Shown piece after piece: positions 48,107-56,993 of a DNA stretch of 64,000 bases. Position numbers and translations under genes: made by a program. A model generated the notes under the pieces. The model searched no databases. It was not told the DNA's origin and was given only the letters and a program-made list of their open reading frames with translations. The stretch lies in contig NZ_JAHBGB010000002.1 in assembly GCF_018390555.1 (NCBI RefSeq), positions 744,001-808,000 of the forward strand, read 5' to 3'. The DNA is from Ancylobacter oerskovii (lineage in GTDB: Bacteria; Pseudomonadota; Alphaproteobacteria; Rhizobiales; Xanthobacteraceae). The stretch's first letter is position 1. Each line of letters starts with the position of its first letter.

Positions 48107-50008
48107 TCACGCGATGAGGAAGTTGCTCGTCGTGAGGTCGGCCAGCCTGGCGTTCTGCAACACGATGCCGTCGCTGCCGTCCCAGATCACCACGTCGGTG
48201 CCGTTCTGGAACGCCGCATCCATCGCCGCCCCGATCGAGGCGAAGATCGCGCTGTCGAACACCACCCGGTCGCGGCTCGCATTCCAGTCGACGAAGTAAT
48301 CCACCCCGCCGCCTTCCTCCAGGATCGCATAATCGTAGCCGGTACCGCCATAATAAGCGTCGGTCCCCTTGCCGCCGGTCATGTAGTCGTTGCCGTCCTC
48401 GCCGAACAGCCGGTCATTGCCGTTCTTGCCATAGAGGCTGTCCGCGCCGCCGCCGCCATAGAGATTATTAGCCAGCTCGCTGCCGGTGACGATGTTGGCC
48501 TTGCCGTTGCCGCCGGCATCGGTCGCCGCCCCGAACAGCACGATGTTCTCGAAATCGGCGTCGAGCCCGCGATTGACCGAGGTCCACAGCGTGTCAACGC
48601 CCTCGCCCGGCGCCTCGTAGACGACGTCGGAGAGGTGGTCGACGACATAGGTATCGCTACCGAGACCACCGATCATCTGGTCCGGCCCGGTGCCGCCATC
48701 GAGGGTGTCGGCACCGGCCATGCCGTAGAGCACGTCAGCTCCCGCCCCGCCATGAAGCGCGTTATTGCCGGCATTGCCGGCGAGCAGATTGGCCTCGGCA
48801 TTGCCCCAGATCTCGACATTGCCATAGCCTTCCTCGATTTTGGCCTGCTCGACATGGGCCGGCAGCACATAGCCGGTGGCTCGCACATAGACGGTGTCCG
48901 TGCCCTCGCCCGCCGCCTCGACCACCACGTCGCCGACATAGTCGACGACATAGCTGTCATTGCCGGCGAGGCCGATCATGGTGTCGGCGCCGCCGCCGCC
49001 ATTGAGGATGTTGTCGGCGACGTTGCCGCGCAGCGTGTCGTTGCCGGAGCCGCCGATGGCGTTCTCGATCAGCGAGGCCGGATTGTCATTGAAAAGATAG
49101 GCATTGTAGACATTGCCCTGCGCATAGACGCCGTCGCCAAGATAGGCCAGCTGTTCCTGCGAAAAAAGACTGACCCCGCCGGGCGACAGATCGACGGATA
49201 CACCCTCATCGTAATTGAGAAAACTATACGTATCCACCCCTCCGCCATCCCAGAGAGTCATGTATATCTTGTTGTAACCCGGCATCGAACCTTGCGCAGA
49301 ATTGTTTACGGTCATCCGTCCGGTTTCGGAATTCCAGCGATAAACACTATCACTGCTGTTTCTGCCGTACTCCGCTCCGTAGAGCGTTTGCAACGCCAGA
49401 ATATCGAGCCGCATGAACGTCTGAGGAAAATCGCGTTCTTCGCCCACATCATAGAGATCGGCCGGCCCACCGACATAAGAGCGCTGGCTCATTACAGTAT
49501 ATTCGAGAGAATCCTTGTCCTCGGGCACGACAACATCGCTCACGCCGCCGGGCGCGCTTGTCAGCTTCAGGCCTCGCGTGTAGCCAAGCGCCTGTGCGTG
49601 GATGAGATAGGCGAAATCGCCGGCGCTGGGAGAACCCAGATCCCGAGCGGTTCCCCTCCACAGCCAATTGAATCGTATGTCAATATGAACGGCCTGCCCG
49701 CCCAGCCATGGGTCGACCTCATCTTCAACAATGACCGGGGAAACATCAAAAGGCCCACCCGCGATTTCTTCATGCGTGAACCTCAAATTTCCATTGTTAT
49801 AATAAACATAATCATCAATCTCGTCACTGTAGTGATGAGGCGGTTCGCGGTTGAGAAGACCGTGGTCTCCTCCCGTAGAAACCAGCCAGCCAATGGCCGG
49901 ATTATAACCCCACGCACTGTATGTAGTCTTGCCTTCCCATTTGAACCCAGCAAGAATACCATCGATATAATCATCGCCCGTCGGGTCGACATTCACCACA
50001 TCAGCCAT
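48107..50008 (-). CDS. RTX protein 3, serralysin-like with degenerate zinc site
   Basis: This is a 633-residue paralogue. The start at 50008 gives MADVVNVDPTGDDYIDGILA, matching the other two. The zinc motif position reads QALGYTRGLKL (residues 139-149), with the same Q...G...GLK pattern and no histidine ligands; EYTVMSQRSY follows. The C-terminal RTX part (GGSGNDTLRGN, GGGGADTMIGLAGNDSY, GGTGPDQMIGGLGSDTY, GGGGADSLYGKNGNDRLFGE) is closest to RTX 1 and ends LTTSNFLIA. Its N-terminal third is encoded by AT-rich DNA (about 49230-49990). It is divergent from the type I secretion genes with a 290-bp gap. Confidence 0.9.
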   Translation of the reverse strand: MADVVNVDPTGDDYIDGILAGFKWEGKTTYSAWGYNPAIGWLVSTGGDHGLLNREPPHHYSDEIDDYVYYNNGNLRFTHEEIAGGPFDVSPVIVEDEVDPWLGGQAVHIDIRFNWLWRGTARDLGSPSAGDFAYLIHAQALGYTRGLKLTSAPGGVSDVVVPEDKDSLEYTVMSQRSYVGGPADLYDVGEERDFPQTFMRLDILALQTLYGAEYGRNSSDSVYRWNSETGRMTVNNSAQGSMPGYNKIYMTLWDGGGVDTYSFLNYDEGVSVDLSPGGVSLFSQEQLAYLGDGVYAQGNVYNAYLFNDNPASLIENAIGGSGNDTLRGNVADNILNGGGGADTMIGLAGNDSYVVDYVGDVVVEAAGEGTDTVYVRATGYVLPAHVEQAKIEEGYGNVEIWGNAEANLLAGNAGNNALHGGAGADVLYGMAGADTLDGGTGPDQMIGGLGSDTYVVDHLSDVVYEAPGEGVDTLWTSVNRGLDADFENIVLFGAATDAGGNGKANIVTGSELANNLYGGGGADSLYGKNGNDRLFGEDGNDYMTGGKGTDAYYGGTGYDYAILEEGGGVDYFVDWNASRDRVVFDSAIFASIGAAMDAAFQNGTDVVIWDGSDGIVLQNARLADLTTSNFLIA

Positions 50009-50298
50009 AATGCGATTTCCCGCTGCACCTGATAACAGTCGACATGGTCGCTCGCCCGAACGCCGGCTCCGGTTGCGCAGGACATCGCTCGACCAGGCCG
50101 ACACATGGATACGTCAGCCCGACAGGACGAACGTCTCGCGCCACTCACAAGATACTGGTTTTCAACTGGCTTGCCGGATATAGCGCAAGAAGAGGGCGTC
50201 ATCTACAACTACGCGCAGGACCATGCGCTGCCTGCCGTTCGGCACCATGGATCAATCCGTATCGGGCATGGCCCGCCCGTCAGCAGGGTAGTCGCCTC

Positions 50299-52101
50299 AT
50301 GACTTCCGACCTCGCCAAAGCCATGCAGGCCTGCCGCACGGCCTTCATCGGCATCGGGCTGATGACCGGCGTCATCAACATCCTCTACCTCACCGGCTCG
50401 ATCTTCATGCTGGAGGTCTATGACCGGGTGCTGCCCAGCCGCAGCATTCCCACCCTGGTCGGCATCGCCCTCCTCGCGGCGATGCTCTACGCCTTCCAGG
50501 TGGCGCTCGACATTCTGCGCCTGCGCATCCTGTCGCGCATCGGCCTCGCCCTCGACGAGGGGATCGGCGCGCGGGTCTATGCCGCGGTGGTGCGGGCGCC
50601 GCTGCGCGCGGTGCCGGCCGGCGACGGCCTGCAGCCGATGCGCGATCTCGACCAGCTGCGCGGCTTCCTCTCCGGCCTCGGCCCGACCGCGCTGTTCGAC
50701 CTGCCGTGGATGCCGCTCTACCTCGTCATCTGCTTCCTGTTCCACCCGCTCATCGGCGTCACCGCGCTCGCCGGCTGCCTCGTGCTCGTGGCGTTCACCG
50801 CCGTCACCGAGATGACCACCCGCAAGCCGGTGCGCCAGGCCATGCTGGAGATGACGGCGCGCAACGCGCTGTCGGAGGTCGGGCGGCGCAATGCCGAGGT
50901 GCTCGCCGCCATGGCGATGACCGAGCGCTTCGGCACCGTCTGGGCGGAGGCGAACCGGCGCTACACCCTGCAGCAGCAGCGCGCCGCCGATATCGGCAAC
51001 GGGCTCGGCTCGCTGTCCAAGGGGCTGCGCCTCGCGCTGCAATCCACCGTGCTCGGCGTCGGCGCCTGGCTGGTCATCCGCGGCGAGGCGAGCGCCGGCA
51101 TCATGATCGCCGCCTCCATCCTCAGCGCGCGGGCGCTGGCGCCGGTGGAGCTCGCCATCGCGCACTGGAAGGGCTTCGTCGCCGCCCGCCAGGGCTGGAA
51201 GCGGCTCGGCGAGCTGCTCCGGGCCTTCCCCGCCGCCGGCGAGCCGATCGCGCTGCCCCGGCCCCACAGGACGCTGGCGGTGGAGGCCATCTCCGTCGCC
51301 CCGCCCGGCAGCCGCCGGCTGGTGGTGCAGGAGGTCGGCTTCACGCTGGAGGCCGGCCAGTGCCTCGGCGTCGTCGGCCCCTCCGGCTCGGGCAAGTCCA
51401 GCCTCGTACGGGCGCTGGTCGGCGTCTGGCAGCCGGCGCGCGGCAAGGTGCGGCTCGACGGCGCCGCCTTCGAGCAGTGGCGGTTCGACGACCTCGGCGC
51501 CGCCATCGGCTATCTGCCGCAGGACGTCGAATTGTTCGCCGGCACGGTGGCGCAGAACATCGCCCGCTTCCACCCCGATCCCGACCATGGCGCGATCATC
51601 GCCGCGGCGGAGGCGGCCGGGGTGCATGCGCTCGTCCTCAGCCTGCCGCAGGGCTACGAGACGCCGATCGGCGAGGGCGGCGCCGCGCTCTCCGCCGGCC
51701 AGCGCCAGCGCATCGCCCTGGCGCGGGCGCTGTTCGGCGCGCCCTTCCTGGTGGTGCTCGACGAGCCGAACTCCAATCTCGACGCCGATGGCGAGGCGGC
51801 GCTCAACCAGGCGGTGGCCGGGGTGCGGGCGCGCGGCGGCATCGTCGTCATCGTCGCGCACCGCCACAGCGCGCTGGCCAGCATCGACAGGCTGCTGGTG
51901 ATGCAGGAAGGCCGCCTCCGCGCCTTCGGCCCCAAGGAGCAGGTGTTGCGCAAGCTCGCGCAGCCCGCCGCCGCTCCGGTGCCGGCCGGCGGTGCCGACG
52001 TCGTCGTGATGAGCGGGCGCGGCGAGCGTCCGCCGCGGCCGGGCGCCGGGGCCGGAGCCGCCGGCGCGGAGCCGGCCGAGAAGGAGGGCCTGCTGCCGTG
52101 A
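50299..52101 (+). CDS. type I secretion ABC transporter (PrtD family)
   Basis: This is the inner-membrane ABC exporter of a type I secretion system, 600 residues. An N-terminal membrane domain (AFIGIGLMTGVINILYLTGS, then FMLEVYDRVLPSRS, the PrtD-type signature) is followed by the ATPase with Walker A GPSGSGKS (residues 360-367), the signature LSAGQRQR (464-471), and Walker B LVVLDEPNSNLD. There is no C39 peptidase domain, as expected for exporters of uncleaved RTX proteins. The start at 50299 begins the conserved membrane domain. It overlaps the adaptor gene by 4 bp. The three RTX proteins divergent from it are the probable cargo. Confidence 0.94.
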   Translation: MTSDLAKAMQACRTAFIGIGLMTGVINILYLTGSIFMLEVYDRVLPSRSIPTLVGIALLAAMLYAFQVALDILRLRILSRIGLALDEGIGARVYAAVVRAPLRAVPAGDGLQPMRDLDQLRGFLSGLGPTALFDLPWMPLYLVICFLFHPLIGVTALAGCLVLVAFTAVTEMTTRKPVRQAMLEMTARNALSEVGRRNAEVLAAMAMTERFGTVWAEANRRYTLQQQRAADIGNGLGSLSKGLRLALQSTVLGVGAWLVIRGEASAGIMIAASILSARALAPVELAIAHWKGFVAARQGWKRLGELLRAFPAAGEPIALPRPHRTLAVEAISVAPPGSRRLVVQEVGFTLEAGQCLGVVGPSGSGKSSLVRALVGVWQPARGKVRLDGAAFEQWRFDDLGAAIGYLPQDVELFAGTVAQNIARFHPDPDHGAIIAAAEAAGVHALVLSLPQGYETPIGEGGAALSAGQRQRIALARALFGAPFLVVLDEPNSNLDADGEAALNQAVAGVRARGGIVVIVAHRHSALASIDRLLVMQEGRLRAFGPKEQVLRKLAQPAAAPVPAGGADVVVMSGRGERPPRPGAGAGAAGAEPAEKEGLLP

Positions 52102-53408
52102 GCGATCCGACGCCGGCCGGCCCCCATCGTTCCATCCGCCGCCATCTCGCCCTGGGGCTCGCTCTGGTCGTCGCCGTGGTGTTCGGCGTCGGCGGCTGGG
52201 CGGTGGCGACGCAGATCTCCGGCGCCGTCATCGCGCCCGGGCAGCTCGTGGTCTATTCCAGCCTCAAGAAGGTGCAGCACCCCACCGGCGGCATCGTCGG
52301 CGAGCTGCTGGTGAAGGAAGGCGACGAGGTGCGTGCCGGCGACGTGGTGCTGCGCCTCGACAAGACGGTGGCCGAGGCCAATCTCGCCATCCTCGCCAAC
52401 AATCTCGACGAGCTGCAGGCCCGGCAGGCCCGCAACGAGGCCGAGCGCGACGGCATCGCCGAGCTCGGCTTCGCGCCGGAGCTGCGCGCCCGCGCCGAGC
52501 ACCCCGATGTCGAGCGCATCCTCGTCGGCGAGCGCAAGCTGTTCGAGACCCGCCGCTTCCTGCGCGAGGGCCGCAAGGCGCAGCTGAAGGAGCGCATCGC
52601 CCAGCTCGGGGAGGAGATACGCGGCCTCGACTTCCAGCTCGGCTCCAAGGACCGGGAGATCGCGCTGATCGGCACCGAGCTCAAGAGCGTGCGCCAGCTC
52701 TGGACCGACAATCTCGTCTCCATTCAGCGCGTCACCGCGCTGGAGCGCGACGCCGCGCGGCTGGAGGGAGAGAAGGGCCTGCTGATCGCCAACATCGCCC
52801 AGACCAAGGGCCGCATCGTCGAGACCGAGCTGCAGATCCTGCAGATCGACCAGGACATGCGCAGCGAGGTCGCCACCGAGCTCGCCGACATCCGCGCCAA
52901 GCTGTCGGAGACACGCGAGCGCATCGTCACCGCGCAGGACCAGCTCAGCCGCGTCGAGATCCGCGCCCCGCAGGACGGCACCGTGCACCAGTTGGCCGTC
53001 CATACCATCGGCGGCGTGGTGGGCCCCGGCGAGCCGATCATGCTGGTGGTGCCGAAGAACGACCAGCTGGAGGCCGAGGCGCGGGTGGCACCGCCCTTCA
53101 TCGACCAGCTGGCGATCGGCCAGCCGGCGGTGATCCGCCTCTCCGCCGGCGCGCAATGGGAGACGCCGGAGCTCAACGGCACCGTCAGCCGCATCTCGGC
53201 GGACATCGTGCCGGACCCCGTCACCGGCGAGGGCTTCTATTCCGTGCGCATCGCCCTGCCGCCGAAGGAGCTGGCCCGGCTCGACGGGCTGAAGCTGGTG
53301 CCGGGCATGCCGCTCGAGGCCTTCATCAAGACCGGCGACCGCACCGTGCTGTCCTATCTGGTCAAGCCGCTCACCGATCAGGTGGCGCGCTCCTTCCGCG
53401 GCCGCTGA
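52098..53408 (+). CDS. type I secretion periplasmic adaptor (HlyD/PrtE family)
   Basis: This is the membrane fusion protein of the type I system, 436 residues. A single membrane helix (LALGLALVVAVVFGVGGWAV) follows a short N-terminus, then the first lipoyl half (KVQHPTGGIVGELLVKEGDE), a long coiled-coil hairpin (about residues 95-285) and the second lipoyl half (IRAPQDGTVHQLAVHTIGGV). The start is GTG at 52098 inside the GTGA overlap with the ABC gene, with AGGAGG ten bases upstream. An outer-membrane TolC-type factor is not encoded in the window. Confidence 0.93.
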   Translation: MSDPTPAGPHRSIRRHLALGLALVVAVVFGVGGWAVATQISGAVIAPGQLVVYSSLKKVQHPTGGIVGELLVKEGDEVRAGDVVLRLDKTVAEANLAILANNLDELQARQARNEAERDGIAELGFAPELRARAEHPDVERILVGERKLFETRRFLREGRKAQLKERIAQLGEEIRGLDFQLGSKDREIALIGTELKSVRQLWTDNLVSIQRVTALERDAARLEGEKGLLIANIAQTKGRIVETELQILQIDQDMRSEVATELADIRAKLSETRERIVTAQDQLSRVEIRAPQDGTVHQLAVHTIGGVVGPGEPIMLVVPKNDQLEAEARVAPPFIDQLAIGQPAVIRLSAGAQWETPELNGTVSRISADIVPDPVTGEGFYSVRIALPPKELARLDGLKLVPGMPLEAFIKTGDRTVLSYLVKPLTDQVARSFRGR

Positions 53409-53433
53409 GCCGGCGGACGCCTCGTCACGGAAG

Positions 53434-53451
53434 CGCGCCCGCGGCGGCGCG
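53434..53451. terminator. hairpin between convergent genes
   Basis: CGCGCC-CGCGGC-GGCGCG forms a perfect 6-bp stem in the 55-bp space between the secretion adaptor and the convergent methyltransferase gene. No T-tract. Confidence 0.35.
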
Positions 53452-53463
53452 ACGGCCGGCGGC

Positions 53464-55365
53464 TCAGCCGTGCAGCCCCGCGCCTTGCTCGGCCGGCGCG
53501 GGGCGCAGGCCGTAGCGCCAGAACCGGTCGGGCAGCGTGTCGGACAAGGCCGCGCTCGGCGCATGCAGCGAGCGTCCCTCGCGGAGGCCGTGGCGCAAAT
53601 AGTGCAGCAGCGGGTTCTGGTCGGAGGGTACGTCGCGGTTGCCGCGGAAATAATCGGCAGTGCTGAACAGCAGGCTGGGATTGGCGCCCTGGCGAAAGCC
53701 GGTGTCGAGATAGTGCCGCGCCGCCTCGTGCGGCTCGACGCCATGGGTCTCGGCATACCAGGCCCTGTCGAACAGCGCGCTGGATTCCAGCAGCCGGATA
53801 TCGTCGTCCTGCGGATCGGGCACCCGCGGCGCGATCTCCGCCGTCTCGGCGCTCGGCTCCACGGGCGGCGCGGGTTCGGCCGCCTCCCATGCGGCGAGCG
53901 GAGCGGTGATCAGGTGGCGCAGCTCCCGGCACTGGGCGAGGCAGTCCTGCGCCAGCCCGGCGGCCCGCTGCGCCGCCGCCTGCGCCACGGCGCCGGCGCG
54001 CCGCTCGCGCCCGGTGCGCCCGTTCAGCCGCAGCCGCTTGCGCAGGCGCGAGGGCACGCAGGAGACCAGCCGCTGCCGCAGGGTCTTGGAGCGGATCGAG
54101 AGCGCCCGGGCCTCCTCGCCATGGGCGGCATGCAGGGCGAGAACCAGCTGCTCGGCCTGCTCGATCCGCGGCGGCATGCCGGCGGCGAGCTCGGCCCGCT
54201 CCCGCTCCGCCGCCTGGCAGCGTGCGCGCAGTTCCCGGCACTCCTCCTCCAGCGCGACGATCTCCTGCCGGTGCGCCGCCTCCGCCTGCGCCAGCCGCGC
54301 CCGGCGCTCGGCCTCGACGGCGCTCTTCAGCCGGTCGATCTCGCGCGCCAGCACCTCGTCCTTCTCGGCGAGCCGGCGCAGCTGCGACAGGTGGGCCTCG
54401 CGCTGCTCGGCGATCACCGCCGCCTGCGCCTGGATCAGCGCCTGCCGCTCGTCGAGAATGCGCAATTGCTCGCGCAGCGTCGCCTCCTGGCCGGCCAGCC
54501 GTCCATCCTTCTCCGCGCCGGCCGCCTGCAAGGCCGCCACCTGCGCGGTGAGGCCGTCATAATCGGCGATGGCCTGCCGGCGCACGCCATCCAGCGTGCC
54601 GGCCAGCTCGTTGCCCCAGGCCTGCAGCGTCTCGATCGCCCCGGCGCCGCTGGCACCGCCGTCGATGAGAACCGAATCCGCCGGCACCGCCAGCGGCGCA
54701 TCGGAGCAGACGGCGAGCAGGAACACCGGCCGGGCCGGCGGCAGCGGCGCCCGCGCCGGCGCCTCGCCGTGCAGCCACCACATGTCGGCGGCCCCGGCCC
54801 TTTCGTCGGCGGCGGCGATCATCGAGGCGAGCCCGACCGCCTGCCCGCGCAGCGCGACATGCGCGAAGAGCCGGCGCAGCTCGCCCTCGAACTCGCCGGC
54901 CGACAGCTCGGCGAGGTGGAACTGGTTGCGGTTGTTGAGGACGCCGGAATAGACGTCGCGGTCGGGGGTGGAGACGATCAGCGTCCCGCCCGGCTTCAGC
55001 ACCCTTCGGAGCTCGGCGAGCGCCCGGCGCGGATCGGCGACATGCTCGACGGTCTCGAAGCTCACCACCGCGTCGAAGCTGTGGTCGGGAAAGGGCAGCG
55101 CGCCGACGTCGCCGGCCTCGAAGCCGAGATTGCCGATGCCGGCATAGCGGCGGGCGGCGTGGGCGACCGCCTGCGCGTCGAGATCGACGCCCACCACCCG
55201 ACCGGCATGGCGGGCGAGGAACGCGGCGCCGTAGCCCTCGCCGCAGGCGACATCCAGCACCGCGCCCCCGGCGATCAGCCCGGCGGCGAAGGCGTAGCGG
55301 TGCTGATGCTCGGCGGCGATGCTGCCGGCGGTCCCGGGAATGAAGCGCTCGCCCGTGTCGTCCAT
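53464..55365 (-). CDS. SAM methyltransferase with coiled coil and C-terminal polysaccharide-enzyme domain
   Basis: This is a 633-residue multidomain protein. The start at 55365 gives MDDTGERFIPGTAGSIAAEH, as in class I methyltransferases linked to polysaccharide synthesis. The SAM motif is AVLDVACGEGYGAAFLARHA (residues 37-56), followed by VVGVDLDAQAV and SFETVEHVADP. A long coiled coil (about residues 260-430) comes next. The C-terminal part (LFDRAWYAETHGVEPHEAAR, ADYFRGNRDVP, DQNPLLHYLRHGLREGRSL) is the short FDxxWY...NPxxHYxxxGxxEGR module found in many rhizobial surface polysaccharide enzymes. It may methylate a glycan end or a lipid-linked sugar; the substrate is unknown. Confidence 0.82.
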   Translation of the reverse strand: MDDTGERFIPGTAGSIAAEHQHRYAFAAGLIAGGAVLDVACGEGYGAAFLARHAGRVVGVDLDAQAVAHAARRYAGIGNLGFEAGDVGALPFPDHSFDAVVSFETVEHVADPRRALAELRRVLKPGGTLIVSTPDRDVYSGVLNNRNQFHLAELSAGEFEGELRRLFAHVALRGQAVGLASMIAAADERAGAADMWWLHGEAPARAPLPPARPVFLLAVCSDAPLAVPADSVLIDGGASGAGAIETLQAWGNELAGTLDGVRRQAIADYDGLTAQVAALQAAGAEKDGRLAGQEATLREQLRILDERQALIQAQAAVIAEQREAHLSQLRRLAEKDEVLAREIDRLKSAVEAERRARLAQAEAAHRQEIVALEEECRELRARCQAAERERAELAAGMPPRIEQAEQLVLALHAAHGEEARALSIRSKTLRQRLVSCVPSRLRKRLRLNGRTGRERRAGAVAQAAAQRAAGLAQDCLAQCRELRHLITAPLAAWEAAEPAPPVEPSAETAEIAPRVPDPQDDDIRLLESSALFDRAWYAETHGVEPHEAARHYLDTGFRQGANPSLLFSTADYFRGNRDVPSDQNPLLHYLRHGLREGRSLHAPSAALSDTLPDRFWRYGLRPAPAEQGAGLHG

Positions 55366-55478
55366 GGTCCGTCCCCGCCCCGCCTGACGCGACGCCGCCC
55401 GGCGCGCCTCTTCATCCCATGGGTAATGCAAAGCCGCCGGCATCACCAGACATGGGGTGTCCGGCGGCCGCCTTCGGC

Positions 55479-56687
55479 TCAGCGGGTCAGCCAGGCCGCG
55501 AGGCGGCGGGTCGCCTCGGCCAGCTGCGCCTCGCCGCGGGCGAAGCACAGGCGGATGAAGTCCTCGCCGCCCGGCCCGAAGGCGGTGCCCGGCGCCAGGC
55601 CGATATTGGCCTCGTCGACCAGCTTCAGCGCCAGCTGGCGCATGTCGGTTTCGCCCTCGACGCCGAAGAAGGCGTAGAACGCCCCCGGCGGCCGGGCGAG
55701 CCGCACCCGGTTGGTGGGCAGCAGCCCGTCGGCGACGATGTCGCGCCCGCGCCGCGCCCGCTCGATCTGGTGGGCGACGAAGCTCTCGCCGCGCTCCAGC
55801 GCCGCCACGCCGCCGCGCTGCATGAAGGCGGCGACGCCGGAATTGGTGTACTGGATCAGGTTCTCGATGACGTCGCCGAGCGAGGGATGCGCCTCCAGCC
55901 AGCCCATGCGCCAGCCGGTCATCGCCCAGTTCTTCGAGAAGGTCTGCAGGAACAGGATGCGGTCCTCCGGCTCCATCACGTCATGGAAGGAGGGCGCGCG
56001 CCCGCCTTCGCCGGCCTCGTAGTAGAAGCGGCCATAGATCTCGTCGGCGATGATCCACAGCCCGTGGCGGCGGGCGATGTCGAGCACGCCGGCCAGCACC
56101 TCGTGCGAGGCGACGAAGCCGGTCGGGTTGGCCGGGGAGTTGATGAAGATGGCGCGGGTGCGCGGGCTCACCGCGTCCTCCAGCCGGCCGAGATCGAGCG
56201 AGAAGCCCTCCGCCGGATCGAAGCCGAACGGCACGAAGACCGGCCGCGCCCCGGCCGCCTGCGCCGCCGCCGCGGCATTGGGCCATTCCGGCGAGGGGAT
56301 GATCACCTCCTCCTCGGCGCCGACGGTGAGCGCCAGCGCGATCTGGATGGCGTGCATGCCCGAGCCGGTGACGAAATAGCGTTCCGGGTCCTCGGCGATG
56401 CCGTAGAGCTTCGTCATGTAGCGGGCGATGGCGGCGCGCAGGTCGGGAATGCCGCGCTGCCAGGTGTAGAAGGTCTCGCCGGCGGCGAGCGAGCGGGTCG
56501 CCGCCTCGCTGATGAAGGCCGGCGTCGGCAGGTCGCCCTCCCCGGCCCAGAGCGGGATCAGCCCCTCGCGGGTGCGCCCGTAGTTGAACACCTCGACGAT
56601 GCCGCTCTCCGGCAGCGCCAATGCCTGCGGACGCACGAAGTCGAGGAGCGAGGGGCTCGGCACGAAGGGGCTGGCGGCGACGGACAT
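55479..56687 (-). CDS. class I/II PLP-dependent aminotransferase
   Basis: This is a 402-residue aminotransferase of the aspartate aminotransferase fold. The PLP lysine is K252 in TFSKNWAMTGWRMG. Other family marks are the substrate-phosphate region SGMHAIQIAL, NSPANPTG near 183-190, and IIADEIYGRFYY near 212-223. The subgroup usually acts on aspartate, aromatic or other amino acids; I cannot fix the substrate. It is flanked by a methyltransferase on each side and has no obvious pathway partner. The start MSVAASPFVPSPSLLDFVRP is the only good one. Confidence 0.88.
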   Translation of the reverse strand: MSVAASPFVPSPSLLDFVRPQALALPESGIVEVFNYGRTREGLIPLWAGEGDLPTPAFISEAATRSLAAGETFYTWQRGIPDLRAAIARYMTKLYGIAEDPERYFVTGSGMHAIQIALALTVGAEEEVIIPSPEWPNAAAAAQAAGARPVFVPFGFDPAEGFSLDLGRLEDAVSPRTRAIFINSPANPTGFVASHEVLAGVLDIARRHGLWIIADEIYGRFYYEAGEGGRAPSFHDVMEPEDRILFLQTFSKNWAMTGWRMGWLEAHPSLGDVIENLIQYTNSGVAAFMQRGGVAALERGESFVAHQIERARRGRDIVADGLLPTNRVRLARPPGAFYAFFGVEGETDMRQLALKLVDEANIGLAPGTAFGPGGEDFIRLCFARGEAQLAEATRRLAAWLTR

Positions 56688-56993
56688 GAGGGCTTCCCGG
56701 CTGGTTCGGCGACGCTCCTACCATAGCCGCGCCGCGGCGTCCCATTCATCAAAAGCTGTGCGACGACCCATCTGCGGTGGTGATGGACGGCACCGCTCGC
56801 CGGCACCGCGCGTCCCCATCCCGCCCGCAGGCCCGATGGCGGCGCGGCGCGGGTAAACGGTCGTCCGTTGTGAAACGCGCCGGTGTCGCGTAAGCCCGTG
56901 TCGCGCAAGCCGGGCTCACGCCGGACGTCGCTTTCGGCCGGCCGTGGATTTCCGGCCGCGGCGCCTGCGAAAGCCGAGACAGGACGACGCCCC

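Noticed and set aside
44029..50008. Naming the RTX proteins active serralysin-type metalloproteases
   Set aside because: All three lack the histidines and glutamate of HExxHxxGxxH at the aligned position.
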